NCBI GenBank assembly: GCA_965117025.1
Contig: OZ220746.1
Location: 2,418,001 to 2,482,000 of the forward strand
DNA length: 64,000 nt
Source of the DNA: VXPQ01 sp965117025
GTDB lineage: Bacteria; Bacteroidota; Rhodothermia; Rhodothermales; VXPQ01
Direction: 5' to 3'
The notes under the pieces were generated by a model that ran no database searches, was not told the DNA's origin, and worked only from the letters and a program-made list of their open reading frames with translations. The position numbers were made by a program, and so were the translations under genes. This document shows positions 27,470 to 36,892 of this stretch, in pieces. Positions within the stretch are counted from its first letter, which is position 1. Every line of letters begins with the position of its first letter.

Positions 27470-28732
27470 ATGGATCCGAGTGCTCACAAGGTCCGCGTCG
27501 GAGTTCTTTTCGGAGGGGTTGCCCCCGAACACGAGGTATCCGTCATCACAGCGCAACAGGCGATTCATGCGCTGGACAGGGAGTTGTACGAACCTGTGCC
27601 GGTTTACATAGCCAAGGATGGCGCCTGGTTCGTCGGAGACATGCTGGCGGATATCCGGGCGTTTCAGGATATCGAGCGTATTCGTCATGAAGCCGTCCCG
27701 GTCCATCCCGTTTCGGGCGATGCGCATGCACTTCTCCTGGTCGAACAAAAACGCGCCGGGTTGTTTGCGCGGCGTCCGAGGACATATCGGGTGGACGTGG
27801 CGTTTCTTGCCTTGCATGGTGGCCCCGGAGAGGACGGGGGCGTACAGGGTTTTCTGGAAATGTGTAACGTACCCTTCACCGGCAGCGGAATTGCCGGATC
27901 GTCCATCGGCATGGATAAAGCGCTGTCCAAGTATCTGTGTCGGGATCAGGACATTCCCGTGGTGGATTTTCTGGTTCTGCATGAGTCGGAATGGGTAGAT
28001 CAGGAAGAGGCTTCTCTGGATCGCTGCGAGCGGCAATTGGGGTATCCTGTCATGGTCAAACCGGCCTGTCTCGGGTCTTCGATAGGGATTGCGAAGGCCG
28101 GAGACCGGAAGACGCTGGACCGGGCCATTGAGGAGGCATTCCGGTACGACCGGAAACTGGTCGTGGAGCACACCGTGCAGCAATTGAAGGAAATCAATTG
28201 TGCGGTGCTTGGCAGGGAGGATCATGCTATCGTGAGCGTTCTTGAGCAACCCCTGCACATAGACAGCGAGGATTTGCTCACTTTTCAGGACAAGTATATG
28301 CGTCGGGATAACAGTGAAGAGGCGGCAAAGCGCGGCGTACGGAACGCCAAACAGCCGGAAGCGGGGCGTGGTATGGCGTCCCTGGACCGCATCGTGCCCG
28401 CACCGATCGACGAAAAAACCGCTGAACGTATTCGTGCGTTGGCATTGCAGGTGTTTCGCCTGTTGGGATGCGCAGGGGTGGCGCGTATCGATTTCATGAT
28501 AGACGAAGCTGACGGGGCCGTGTATTTCAACGAAATCAACACCATTCCCGGCTCGTTCTCATTTTATCTTTGGGAGCCGGCGGGTATTTCCTTTGGAGAG
28601 CTTGTGCATCGAATGATCGAGTTGGCTTTCGAAAGTCACCGTGCCCGAAACCGGCGTATACGCACGTACGATGTGAACCTGCTCTCCGAAACCGGCTTGC
28701 GCGGGATCAAGGGAGCGAAATCGGAATCATGA
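27470..28732 (+). CDS. ddl: D-alanine--D-alanine ligase
   Basis: ATP-dependent ligase joining two D-Ala for the peptidoglycan pentapeptide; 420 residues, longer than the usual 300-370. The start at 27470 (MDPSAHKVRVGVLFGGVAPE) precedes the glycine-rich GGVAPEHEVSV motif. The ATP-grasp core has PVMVKPACLGSSIGIAKA and VVEHTVQQLKEINCAV, and the Mg site is FNEINTIPGSFSFYLWEP. The omega-loop region reads LTFQDKYMRRD rather than the FYDYxxKY form, and the INTIPGSxSFYLWE pattern is the one I associate with clostridial-type Ddl. D-Ala-D-Ala is the likely product; D-Ala-D-Lac was not excluded. It overlaps nrnA by the ATGA junction. Confidence 0.92.
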   Translation: MDPSAHKVRVGVLFGGVAPEHEVSVITAQQAIHALDRELYEPVPVYIAKDGAWFVGDMLADIRAFQDIERIRHEAVPVHPVSGDAHALLLVEQKRAGLFARRPRTYRVDVAFLALHGGPGEDGGVQGFLEMCNVPFTGSGIAGSSIGMDKALSKYLCRDQDIPVVDFLVLHESEWVDQEEASLDRCERQLGYPVMVKPACLGSSIGIAKAGDRKTLDRAIEEAFRYDRKLVVEHTVQQLKEINCAVLGREDHAIVSVLEQPLHIDSEDLLTFQDKYMRRDNSEEAAKRGVRNAKQPEAGRGMASLDRIVPAPIDEKTAERIRALALQVFRLLGCAGVARIDFMIDEADGAVYFNEINTIPGSFSFYLWEPAGISFGELVHRMIELAFESHRARNRRIRTYDVNLLSETGLRGIKGAKSES

Positions 28733-29811
28733 CACAGGGTACACCCGCTGACATACTTTCCCTCGTAGAGAAACACGATCGCCTGTTTTTGACGAGTCAT
28801 GTTCGTCCGGACGGCGATGCGCTTGGATCGGAAGTGGCCTTTGCAGACTTTCTTGCAAAGCTGGGGAAGCAGGTAACCGTGTTGAACAGCGATCCGCCCC
28901 CCATGAACATGGAATGGCTTCCCGGTGTCCGGGAGATTCGTGTCTTTGACGGGTCGCTGGCGCACCGCCAGTGCATTGACGAGGCGGGAGCGGTGTTCGT
29001 GCTGGATACCAACGCGGAGAATCGGCTTGGCAAGTTGGCCGGTCCGGTGCGCGGCGCGCGCGGCGCGAAAGTGCTGATCGATCACCATACGCATCCGGAG
29101 GACTGGTTCGATGTACGCTACGTATCTACGAACGCTTCGTCAGCCGGCGAACTTATTTATGAGATCATTGCCGCCTGCGATCCCGATCTGATCGACCCCC
29201 GTATCGCTATGGCGCTCTATACCGCGATTATGACGGATACGGGTTCTTTCCGATACCAGGGCGTAACCCCGAAGCTGCACCGCACGGTGGCGGATATTAT
29301 AGAGCGGGGAGCGATCGTTCCGGGCCTTGTGCATTCAGCGATTTTCGATCACCGTTCCATGGAGGGGTTGTATCTGCTTGGGCAGGCGCTTGAAACCGTA
29401 CGATTGTATTGCGGGGGGCGGGTCGCCGCCATTACGGTGACCCCCCGCATGCTGGAAGATACCGGGGCAAGCAGCGAGGAGACAGAAGGCTTCGTCAATT
29501 TTGCGCTGTCGGTCGATGGTGTGGAAGCCGCCGTACTGTTTCTGGAAACGGCAAAGGGTACGAAGATGAGTTTCCGCTCCCAGGGCGACATTTCGGTAGA
29601 TGCATGGGCGAGAGTCTTCGGAGGGGGAGGACACAAGAATGCCTCCGGTGCGTTCCTTCTCGAGCCGCTGGAGAAAGCCCGCGACAAGGTGATGCGCGCG
29701 GCTCCACGTTATATCGGCGCTTCTGCGAGCGATGAGGACGATGCTGTGCTGGACACAGAGGGCGCCGCCGACCTTGCTGCCCTTCTTGAAACCAGGTTCA
29801 AAAAACGGTAA
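28729..29811 (+). CDS. nrnA: DHH/DHHA1 phosphoesterase, NrnA-type oligoribonuclease / pAp phosphatase
   Basis: A 360-residue cytoplasmic manganese phosphoesterase that degrades short oligoribonucleotides and, in homologues, 3'-phosphoadenosine 5'-phosphate. The N-terminal DHH domain has LTSHVRPDGDALGSEVAF, FVLDTNAENRLG and LIDHHTHPEDW (the DHH motif). The C-terminal DHHA1 domain carries FRSQGDISVDAWARVFGGGG and HKNASG. It starts at 28729, inside the ddl stop (ATGA), which supports coupled translation; the long upstream frame (to 28570) is ddl in another frame. Five bases separate it from pepA. Bacteria lacking Orn commonly rely on NrnA. Confidence 0.92.
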   Translation: MTQGTPADILSLVEKHDRLFLTSHVRPDGDALGSEVAFADFLAKLGKQVTVLNSDPPPMNMEWLPGVREIRVFDGSLAHRQCIDEAGAVFVLDTNAENRLGKLAGPVRGARGAKVLIDHHTHPEDWFDVRYVSTNASSAGELIYEIIAACDPDLIDPRIAMALYTAIMTDTGSFRYQGVTPKLHRTVADIIERGAIVPGLVHSAIFDHRSMEGLYLLGQALETVRLYCGGRVAAITVTPRMLEDTGASSEETEGFVNFALSVDGVEAAVLFLETAKGTKMSFRSQGDISVDAWARVFGGGGHKNASGAFLLEPLEKARDKVMRAAPRYIGASASDEDDAVLDTEGAADLAALLETRFKKR

Positions 29812-29816
29812 TAGGG

Positions 29817-31331
29817 ATGATGTTTTCTGTAGATGTTTCGGTCACGGCAATCCCGCTTGCGGACATGGATGTCGATGTACTGATTGTGCCGGTGTGCGAG
29901 GACCGCGCCGCCGCTCGTCTCGAGGAATTGGCTTCGGAATGGGGCGATCCGGTCCGCTCCGCAGCGCAGGATTTCGACGGGTCGGCAGATGCCGCTGTGT
30001 TGCTGTATGCACCATCCGGGAAGGCAAAGCGGCTGGGTCTGGTCGGTATGGGTCCGTCCGGCAAGGTGGAGTTGGAGCAACTACGCCGTGCAGCAGCGGC
30101 CGGGGAGGGCCTTGCAGTGAAGTGCGGTGCGGTCACGGTAGGTCTTGCACTGCCGGCAACCGGTATGGAGGATGCTTCCCTGGCGGCGCAGGCGCTGGTG
30201 GAGGGGTATATGCTGTCCGCCTACCGCTTTGCCCGGTACAAGACTGCTCCCGGGAAGAAAGAAGTTGCGGCGCTGGAACGAATCGTTGTGCACGCTGGCG
30301 GAAGGGACACGGAGGAGGCCTCCAGAGGCGCTGAACGCGGGCGCATCCTTGCGGAAGCGGTGGCGACAGCCCGTGATCTGGTGAATATTTCGCCCGACGA
30401 GAAGTCGGCGACAGCGTTCTCCGGTATGATAGCGGATATGGGCAAAGCGCACGGTTTTTCCACAGAGGTGTGGGACAAAACCCGCATCGAACGGGAAGGC
30501 ATGGGGGGCTTGCTGGCTGTGAACAGGGGCAGTCAGGAACCGCCGACATTCACCATCATGACCTGGAAGCCCGATCATGCGACGAGTGATCCTCCCGTGG
30601 TTCTGGTGGGCAAGGGGGTCATGTTCGATACGGGGGGGCTTTCGCTCAAGCCCACGCACAATTCGATGGATCACATGAAAGCCGACATGGCGGGCGCGGC
30701 GGCGGTGGTGGGTGCGATGAGCGCGCTGGCCCGCCTGAATTTTCCCCGGCATGTCGTCGGCCTGGTGCCCGCCACCGATAACCGCCCCGGCGAGGATGCG
30801 TACGTGCCGGGGGACGTCATTCGGATGCATTCCGGCAAGACGGTCGAGGTGCTGAATACCGATGCCGAGGGCCGCATGATTCTTGCCGATGCGCTTTCGT
30901 ATGCGTCCGTGTACGACCCGTCGCTGGTCATCGAGTTGTCCACCCTTACCGGCGCCCAGGTGGTTGCGCTCGGATCCGAGGTGGCCGCTGTGATGACGAA
31001 TGACCGGCCGGGTTCGGAAGTCCGGCTTCATGCGATGGAAGAGGCGGGTCGCCGCACCGGCGATCTGGTGCATCGCATGCCCATGTATGCCCATTACGGC
31101 GAGCTGCTCAAGAGCGAGGTGGCAGACATACAGAACATCAGCAGCAGGCGGGAAGCCGGCTCAATTACGGCGGCCAAGTTCCTGGAGCATTTCACGAAGT
31201 ATTCCTGGATCCATATCGATCTGGCCGGCCCGTCGTTTCTGAAGCATGTTCTGCCGTGGCGTCCCAAGGGAGGCACCGGTTTCGGGGTTCGCTTGCTGAT
31301 TGAATTTCTGTACGCATACGATTCCGCATGA
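29817..31331 (+). CDS. pepA: Leucyl aminopeptidase (M17)
   Basis: Cytosolic dizinc/manganese aminopeptidase that removes N-terminal residues from peptides; 504 residues, standard length. The N-terminal macro-like domain (1-170) precedes the catalytic domain with VGKGVMFDTGGLSLKP (metal Lys and Asp) and the M17 signature NTDAEGRMILADAL. Two ATGs stand at 29817 and 29820; the first is used here. Five bases after nrnA and two before pdxA. It fits the peptide-use theme set by the secreted S9 peptidase at the head of the run. Confidence 0.95.
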   Translation: MMFSVDVSVTAIPLADMDVDVLIVPVCEDRAAARLEELASEWGDPVRSAAQDFDGSADAAVLLYAPSGKAKRLGLVGMGPSGKVELEQLRRAAAAGEGLAVKCGAVTVGLALPATGMEDASLAAQALVEGYMLSAYRFARYKTAPGKKEVAALERIVVHAGGRDTEEASRGAERGRILAEAVATARDLVNISPDEKSATAFSGMIADMGKAHGFSTEVWDKTRIEREGMGGLLAVNRGSQEPPTFTIMTWKPDHATSDPPVVLVGKGVMFDTGGLSLKPTHNSMDHMKADMAGAAAVVGAMSALARLNFPRHVVGLVPATDNRPGEDAYVPGDVIRMHSGKTVEVLNTDAEGRMILADALSYASVYDPSLVIELSTLTGAQVVALGSEVAAVMTNDRPGSEVRLHAMEEAGRRTGDLVHRMPMYAHYGELLKSEVADIQNISSRREAGSITAAKFLEHFTKYSWIHIDLAGPSFLKHVLPWRPKGGTGFGVRLLIEFLYAYDSA

Positions 31332-31332
31332 C

Positions 31333-32400
31333 ATGGCCGCTGATGCTGAACCGGTCCAGGGGCCGTCGGAGGATTTCGCCCGAACAGGTGGCCGTTTGCA
31401 GCCGCCCCGCGTCGCTGTCACGCTGGGCGATCCCAATGGCATAGGCCCGGAAGTCGCCCTCAAAAGCGTGCGCGAGACACACAGGTTGCGGATGGCGCAG
31501 CCGGTTATCGTGGGATCCGCGCAGGTCCTCCGTGCGCATGCCGCGCACATGGAAAACGGTTTGCCGGACATACAGATCGTTGCTTCCATGCCTGACCGGA
31601 TTCCGCCGGAGAGACTGTTTGTGCTCGATATTGCGGCGGATGAACCATTCGAGCCTGTGTTCGGCAGGATAGCCGCTGAAGCAGGCGCCCTGGCTATGCG
31701 ATCGGTTGAGCGCGCCGTAGCCATGTGTATTGCGGGGGAAGTGGATGCAGTGGTGACGGCCCCTGTTCACAAGGAAGCCGTTTCGATGGCCGGGTACATG
31801 CATCCGGGCCATACGGAATTCATTGCCGGGCTTGCCGGTTGCAGCCGGTATGCGATGATGATGATTGCGGAGGGGTTGCGGGTTGGTCTTGTGACGACGC
31901 ATATGCCTCTGCGGGATGTGCCGCATGCCGTCACGCGCGCATCCGTGCTTGCTGGCATCCAGGTGGTGCATGCCGCGCTTCGCGCCGATTTTGGCATACG
32001 GCGTCCGGAAATCGCCGTGCTTGCGCTCAATCCTCATGCCGGAGAGGGAGGTGTGCTTGGCCGGGAAGAAACCGAGGTGGTCGGTCCCGCTATCCATGAA
32101 GCCCGGGCTGGCGGATTGCTTGTATCCGGACCGTATCCTGCGGACGGTTTCTTTGGGGCAGGCGCCTGGCGCCGGTGCGACGCTGTGCTTGCCATGTACC
32201 ACGATCAGGGGCTGGCGCCTTTCAAAACGCTTGCTTTCGAGCATGGCGTCAATTATACCGCAGGCTTGCCGATCGTGCGTACATCCCCGGATCATGGAAC
32301 CGCATTCGATATTGCGGGTCAAGGAAGGGCGCGTTCGGAGAGTATGCTGAGCGCCATCCGTCTGGCCGTCGATATAGTGCGGTGCAGGAACCGCACATGA
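31333..32400 (+). CDS. pdxA: 4-hydroxythreonine-4-phosphate dehydrogenase
   Basis: NAD-dependent enzyme of DXP-dependent vitamin B6 synthesis, oxidising 4-phosphohydroxy-L-threonine; 355 residues. VAVTLGDPNGIGPEVALKS is the N-terminal signature, AVVTAPVHKEAVSMAGYMHPGHTEF holds the substrate and metal region with its His, and MYHDQGLAPFKTL carries the metal histidine of the dimer site. The start at 31333 (MAADAEPV) lies one base beyond the pepA stop. It overlaps ftsE through ATGA. PLP made by this route serves alr nearby, but the operon position may be incidental. Confidence 0.94.
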   Translation: MAADAEPVQGPSEDFARTGGRLQPPRVAVTLGDPNGIGPEVALKSVRETHRLRMAQPVIVGSAQVLRAHAAHMENGLPDIQIVASMPDRIPPERLFVLDIAADEPFEPVFGRIAAEAGALAMRSVERAVAMCIAGEVDAVVTAPVHKEAVSMAGYMHPGHTEFIAGLAGCSRYAMMMIAEGLRVGLVTTHMPLRDVPHAVTRASVLAGIQVVHAALRADFGIRRPEIAVLALNPHAGEGGVLGREETEVVGPAIHEARAGGLLVSGPYPADGFFGAGAWRRCDAVLAMYHDQGLAPFKTLAFEHGVNYTAGLPIVRTSPDHGTAFDIAGQGRARSESMLSAIRLAVDIVRCRNRT

Positions 32401-33080
32401 TTCACCTTTCCGACATATCGCTCTCGCACGTGTTGCCCGACGGCCACCGCCGTACCGTGGTCGAGCACCTTGACCTGACGATCCAGCAGGGAGAAATGGC
32501 ATACCTGGTCGGTCCTACCGGAAGCGGTAAAACGACCCTGTTGCGGATGTTGTACATGGATGTGTTTCCGGACGCCGGCGTGGCACAGATAGGCGAGTAC
32601 CGGACGGATCGGATACGGTATAAGGAAATCCCGTATTTGCGTCGCTCGCTCGGCGTGGTGTTTCAGGATTTTCAATTGCTTCCTGATCGCACGGTGTATG
32701 AGAATGTGGCGTTTGCCATGTATGTCATCGGCAAGCGGGGCAAAGCCGTCAGGGATCGCGTTATGCAGGTGCTTTCGCAGGTGGGATTGAGTCACAAGAA
32801 AAAGCACTTTCCTCACGAGTTGTCCGGAGGAGAACAGCAGCGCGTTTCGATCGCCCGGGGCATTGTGAACGAGCCGCTGATGTTGCTGGCCGACGAACCC
32901 ACCGGGAATCTGGATCCGAACGTCGCCGACGAGATCCTCAAATTGATTGCCGGGCTTCACCGGCAGGGCATGACGGTGCTGATGGCTACGCACAATTATC
33001 GTCTGATCAAGCAATTTCCTGCCCGTACACTGGGTTTTATGGGGAGACACATTGTGGATGTAGACCCCGAAAACCTGTAG
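32397..33080 (+). CDS. ftsE: FtsE-type ABC ATPase
   Basis: ATPase subunit of the divisome FtsEX complex, which controls peptidoglycan hydrolases; 227 residues. Walker A GPTGSGKTTLLRML, Q-loop VFQDFQLLPDRTVYENVAF, signature LSGGEQQRVSIARG and Walker B LLLADEPTGNLDP are all intact, and the RTVYENVAFAM/ADEPTGNLDP pattern is FtsE-like rather than LolD-like. No ftsX follows; the next gene is an amino-acid symporter 130 bases away. Detached ftsE is common in Bacteroidota. The start at 32397 overlaps the pdxA stop (ATGA). LolD/MacB-type ATPase is the alternative. Confidence 0.87.
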   Translation: MIHLSDISLSHVLPDGHRRTVVEHLDLTIQQGEMAYLVGPTGSGKTTLLRMLYMDVFPDAGVAQIGEYRTDRIRYKEIPYLRRSLGVVFQDFQLLPDRTVYENVAFAMYVIGKRGKAVRDRVMQVLSQVGLSHKKKHFPHELSGGEQQRVSIARGIVNEPLMLLADEPTGNLDPNVADEILKLIAGLHRQGMTVLMATHNYRLIKQFPARTLGFMGRHIVDVDPENL

Positions 33081-33210
33081 AATATGTATGTTCCGTTCCG
33101 AAATACCTGCTCCGGATCATGCGTGATGCGCAGGCCGTTATGTTCGGAATCGCACAGGAAGATGTGAAGAAGAGGTCGTTCGTTTACCCATCCTTTATGC
33201 AGGCTCGATC

Positions 33211-34971
33211 ATGGATTTTTTTGAATGGATTGTTTCCGTACTGGAAGATGCCGTATGGTCATTCGGCCCCTCTATCGGCGGCGAGACGATTCCCCTCGTC
33301 GTCATTCTGCTTCTGGGCACGGGTGTTTATCTGACGCTTCGGTTGCAGTTCATTCAGGTTCGTCGTCTCGGGCACGGTTTTGCCGTCACATCGGGCAAGT
33401 ACGACGATCCCGACGAGCCTGGGGACGTGTCCCATTTTCAGGCGCTTTCCACGGCCCTTTCGGCTACGGTGGGCATTGGGAATATCGCCGGGGTGGCCAT
33501 CGCCATTCACTGGGGCGGTCCCGGGGCGATTTTCTGGATGTGGGTTACTGCGTTTCTCGGTATGGCGACCAAATACACGGAAGTTACGCTCGCGCAGCAT
33601 TACCGGGACATGGTGCCCGCGGATGATGCTTCCCGCCGGCAGGGCACGGTGGCGGGAGGGCCGATGTATTATATCGAACGAGGAATGGGGAAGGCCTGGA
33701 AGCCGCTTGCCGGGTTTTTTGCCGTTCTGCTTGGCATCACCGCTTTTTTAACCGGCAACGCGGTACAGGCCAATACCGTGGCCGATGTGGTGGCCTCGGA
33801 GTTTGGTGTTGCCACCTGGATTACGGGTATTGTGACCGCAGCCGTCATAGGCATGGTCATTCTCGGGGGCATCAGCCGTATCGGCCGGGTGACCGGAATC
33901 CTTGCGCCCGCAATGGCCACCGTGTATGTACTGGGCGCCCTCGTGATCATTCTGATCAACATAGACCAGCTTCCCGGTGCGCTGGGGCTTATTTTCAGGG
34001 AGGCGTTCAATCCGAGCGCCGGCGTGGCCGGGGTTGGAACGGGAGCGTTTCTCCTTACGCTCATGTGGGGCGTTCGCCGCGGGCTGTTTTCGAACGAGGC
34101 CGGGCAGGGATCGGCGCCCATTGCACACTCTGCGGCCAAGACCGACGAGCCCGTTTCGGAGGGGGTCGTGGCTCTGCTCGAACCGTTCATCGACACCATT
34201 GTCATTTGTACGATGACAGCGCTGGTCATCCTGATAACCGGGGTGTGGAATGATCAGGTGCCCACGGAACTGGATCTGGCGTCGGGCGATATGGGCTATG
34301 TACAGCAGGATGGGGCGGGCGCCTTTTCCCCTGCCGATCCTCTGGAGGAAATCCTGATTCGTGACGGGATGCCGCTAACCGGTCCGGGCATGGCGCAACC
34401 TGCCTGGCACGATGTGGTCGTCGAGCGCTTGTTTATCGACGCGGCGCATACCGAGCCCTTTACCGGGACCCTTGTACCCGCCAGTCAACACGCCATCGGG
34501 AACGACGGGGATGTGTATGTGGTGCTGTACGGAAATGCTGTCGAGAACGGTGCGCCGATGACGCAACTCGGTTTTCAGCGGGGGTTGGCCCCGCTGGGGA
34601 ATTGGGGCGGATACATCGTTATTCTATGCGTGCTGCTTTTTGCTATTTCGACGGCCATTGCATGGAGTTATTACGGCGACCGTTGCGCCTATTATCTGTT
34701 TGGCGAGAAGGGCGTAATCCCGTACAAGGCGGTCTTTGTGGCGATGCACTTTGTGGGTGCTACGTTGGCCCTGACGACGGTCTGGACCCTGGGCGATGTG
34801 TTCCTTGGCATCGTGATTCTGCCGAACCTGCTGGCAATGATTTTCCTTTCGGGCAAGGTTCGGGAAATGACGCTCGGGTATTTCAAGCGCCGGCCCTGGA
34901 TCGAGAATTATGAGGTGCACAAGCGTAGCATCGAAGAGAAACGCAGGAAGAAACGGCAATCCCGTGGATAA
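33211..34971 (+). CDS. AGCS-family alanine/glycine:cation symporter with long insert
   Basis: An inner-membrane sodium:amino-acid symporter of 586 residues; the family is usually 450-500. Signature blocks include FQALSTALSATVGIGNIAGV, AIFWMWVTAFLGMATKYTEV, VAGGPMYYIERGMGKAWK and RRGLFSNEAGQGSAPIAHSA. The extra length is an about 110-residue hydrophilic insert (about residues 350-460, rich in acidic residues) between two late membrane helices, probably extracytoplasmic. The C-terminus is a basic tail (KRSIEEKRRKKRQSRG). It overlaps the NhaC-type gene by eight bases. Confidence 0.92.
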   Translation: MDFFEWIVSVLEDAVWSFGPSIGGETIPLVVILLLGTGVYLTLRLQFIQVRRLGHGFAVTSGKYDDPDEPGDVSHFQALSTALSATVGIGNIAGVAIAIHWGGPGAIFWMWVTAFLGMATKYTEVTLAQHYRDMVPADDASRRQGTVAGGPMYYIERGMGKAWKPLAGFFAVLLGITAFLTGNAVQANTVADVVASEFGVATWITGIVTAAVIGMVILGGISRIGRVTGILAPAMATVYVLGALVIILINIDQLPGALGLIFREAFNPSAGVAGVGTGAFLLTLMWGVRRGLFSNEAGQGSAPIAHSAAKTDEPVSEGVVALLEPFIDTIVICTMTALVILITGVWNDQVPTELDLASGDMGYVQQDGAGAFSPADPLEEILIRDGMPLTGPGMAQPAWHDVVVERLFIDAAHTEPFTGTLVPASQHAIGNDGDVYVVLYGNAVENGAPMTQLGFQRGLAPLGNWGGYIVILCVLLFAISTAIAWSYYGDRCAYYLFGEKGVIPYKAVFVAMHFVGATLALTTVWTLGDVFLGIVILPNLLAMIFLSGKVREMTLGYFKRRPWIENYEVHKRSIEEKRRKKRQSRG

Positions 34972-36892
34972 CAAACGAAATTGTTTTTCCGGGGTACGGC
35001 GGCGGCTCTTCTATGTACGGGGATGGATGTGCGTGGCGGTGTTTTGCTGGGCTGGCGCTGTACAGGCGCAACCCTATGCTCTGGAAGCGCCATCCCTGAT
35101 GCTTCGCGGCAAAGCCTTTGACGTGCGTGTGGAAGGCATTCAGGCAGATGCCGATTCCACGGCGGTATTCAACGTGCGGATTGGAGAGGCAACATCCCGG
35201 GCGCTGGAAGTTTCGCCGGACGGGCAGGTATATCTGCGCGATGCGGAAGTTGCATCCACAGGCGCTATATCGATCGAATTGTTGCGCAACGGGCAGGTGG
35301 TCGCGCAGGCCGGAATGCATGTGATTCCCGGATGGGTTTCTATCATTCCTCCCCTCATCGCCATTGCCGCCGCACTGATTCTGCGGCAGGTCATTCCTGC
35401 CCTGTTTCTGGGGCTTCTGGTGGGTGCATGGGTTGCGAAGGGGATGGGATTCACTGCATTGTGGGCGGGGCTTCTCGATACGTTTCAGGTGTATGTGCTT
35501 GCCGCGCTGATTGATCCAGGTCATGGCGCCATCATCCTTTTTTCGCTCATGATCGGCGGGATGGTGGGCATCATTTCGCGCAACGGAGGGATGCAGGACA
35601 TCGTCGAGCGCATTGTCCGCCGGACCCGCTCGCCGCGCAAGGCGCAGATAGCTACGTGGGTGTTGGGCCTGCTTGTCTTTTTCGATGATTACGCCAATAC
35701 GCTGGTGGTCGGCAACACGATGCGTTCGGTGACGGACCGGTTCCAGGTCTCGCGCGAGAAACTGGCGTACATCGTGGATTCCACGGCGGCGCCCGTCGCC
35801 TGTCTCGCACTGGTTACGACATGGATCGGCTACGAGGTTGGTCTGATCGGCGCGGCTATAGAGAGCCTCGACGGCTTCACCGAGTCGGCCTATTCGGTAT
35901 TTCTGCAATCGATTCCCTATAGTTTTTATCCGATCCTCGCCATTTTTTTCGTGTTCTGCGTAGCCTCGTCCGGTCGGGATTTTGGCCCGATGTACCGCGC
36001 CGAACAACGAGCTCGTCTAACCGGGCAAGTGTTTTCTCCGAATGCCGAGATTGCTCAGGATGAGGGGGAATCTGCGGCCATGGCGCCCAAGGCCGGTGCG
36101 AAATACCACGCTATGGATGCCGTGCTGCCGATCGTCGTACTGGTCGTCTCGGTACTGGGCGGGCTCTATGTGACCGGGGAAGGCGATACCTTACGGGATA
36201 TCATCGGGACTGCGGATTCGTACGGTGCGCTGATGTGGGGATCGTTGCTCGGCGTTATTACGGCCGTGGCGTTGTCGCTCGGGCGCCGCACGCTGTCGCT
36301 GACCGAGACCGTCAACGCATGGTTCGCCGGCGTCAAGACCATGTTGCTGGCATGTGTTATTCTGGTACTGGCCTGGGCGCTCTCGGAAATCACTACGGTA
36401 ATTCATACGGCCGATTACCTTATTTCCGTATTGGGCGAATCGCTTCCGCCGGGCATCGTGCCGGTGCTGATTTTCGTGCTTGCGGCAGTGACCGCCTTTT
36501 CGACGGGGTCCAGCTGGGGAGCAATGGGTATTCTCATGCCGCTCGTGATTCCGCTTGTATGGGCCATTCTGGAAATAAACGGGCTGACCGGCGGCGGGCA
36601 CCATCACATTCTTTATTCCTCTGTGGCCTGCGTACTCACCGGAGCGGTCTGCGGAGACCATTGTTCCCCGATATCGGATACGACGATTCTCTCATCCATG
36701 GCGTCCAGGTGCGATCACATAGATCACGTGCGCACCCAGCTTCCGTACGCATTGTTTGTCGGGATTGCCGCCATGCTGCTCGGTATCCTTCCGGCCGGAT
36801 TCGGGATGCCCTGGTGGATCGGCATGGCGGTAGGAGGCGGGGTGCTGTTTTTCGGGTTGCGGATTTTTGGCAGGAGTATTTCTGAGGCATGA
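34964..36892 (+). CDS. NhaC-family Na+/H+ antiporter with N-terminal exported domain
   Basis: A 642-residue antiporter-family membrane protein. The GTG at 34964 lies eight bases inside the AGCS gene. A signal peptide (hydrophobic run near VRGWMCVAVFCWAGAVQA, cleaved after VQAQ) leads into about 90 residues of beta-rich soluble sequence ending near VIPGWVSIIPP, which is followed by the antiporter core. NhaC-type motifs include LLVFFDDYANTLVVGNTMR, DSTAAPVACLALVTTWIGYE, STGSSWGAMGILMPLVIP and TGAVCGDHCSPISDTTILSS. It may export protons or sodium, or carry a substrate such as malate/lactate in the NhaC group. An alternative start is ATG 35027. The 3' end overlaps the cupin gene (ATGA). Confidence 0.88.
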   Translation: MDNKRNCFSGVRRRLFYVRGWMCVAVFCWAGAVQAQPYALEAPSLMLRGKAFDVRVEGIQADADSTAVFNVRIGEATSRALEVSPDGQVYLRDAEVASTGAISIELLRNGQVVAQAGMHVIPGWVSIIPPLIAIAAALILRQVIPALFLGLLVGAWVAKGMGFTALWAGLLDTFQVYVLAALIDPGHGAIILFSLMIGGMVGIISRNGGMQDIVERIVRRTRSPRKAQIATWVLGLLVFFDDYANTLVVGNTMRSVTDRFQVSREKLAYIVDSTAAPVACLALVTTWIGYEVGLIGAAIESLDGFTESAYSVFLQSIPYSFYPILAIFFVFCVASSGRDFGPMYRAEQRARLTGQVFSPNAEIAQDEGESAAMAPKAGAKYHAMDAVLPIVVLVVSVLGGLYVTGEGDTLRDIIGTADSYGALMWGSLLGVITAVALSLGRRTLSLTETVNAWFAGVKTMLLACVILVLAWALSEITTVIHTADYLISVLGESLPPGIVPVLIFVLAAVTAFSTGSSWGAMGILMPLVIPLVWAILEINGLTGGGHHHILYSSVACVLTGAVCGDHCSPISDTTILSSMASRCDHIDHVRTQLPYALFVGIAAMLLGILPAGFGMPWWIGMAVGGGVLFFGLRIFGRSISEA

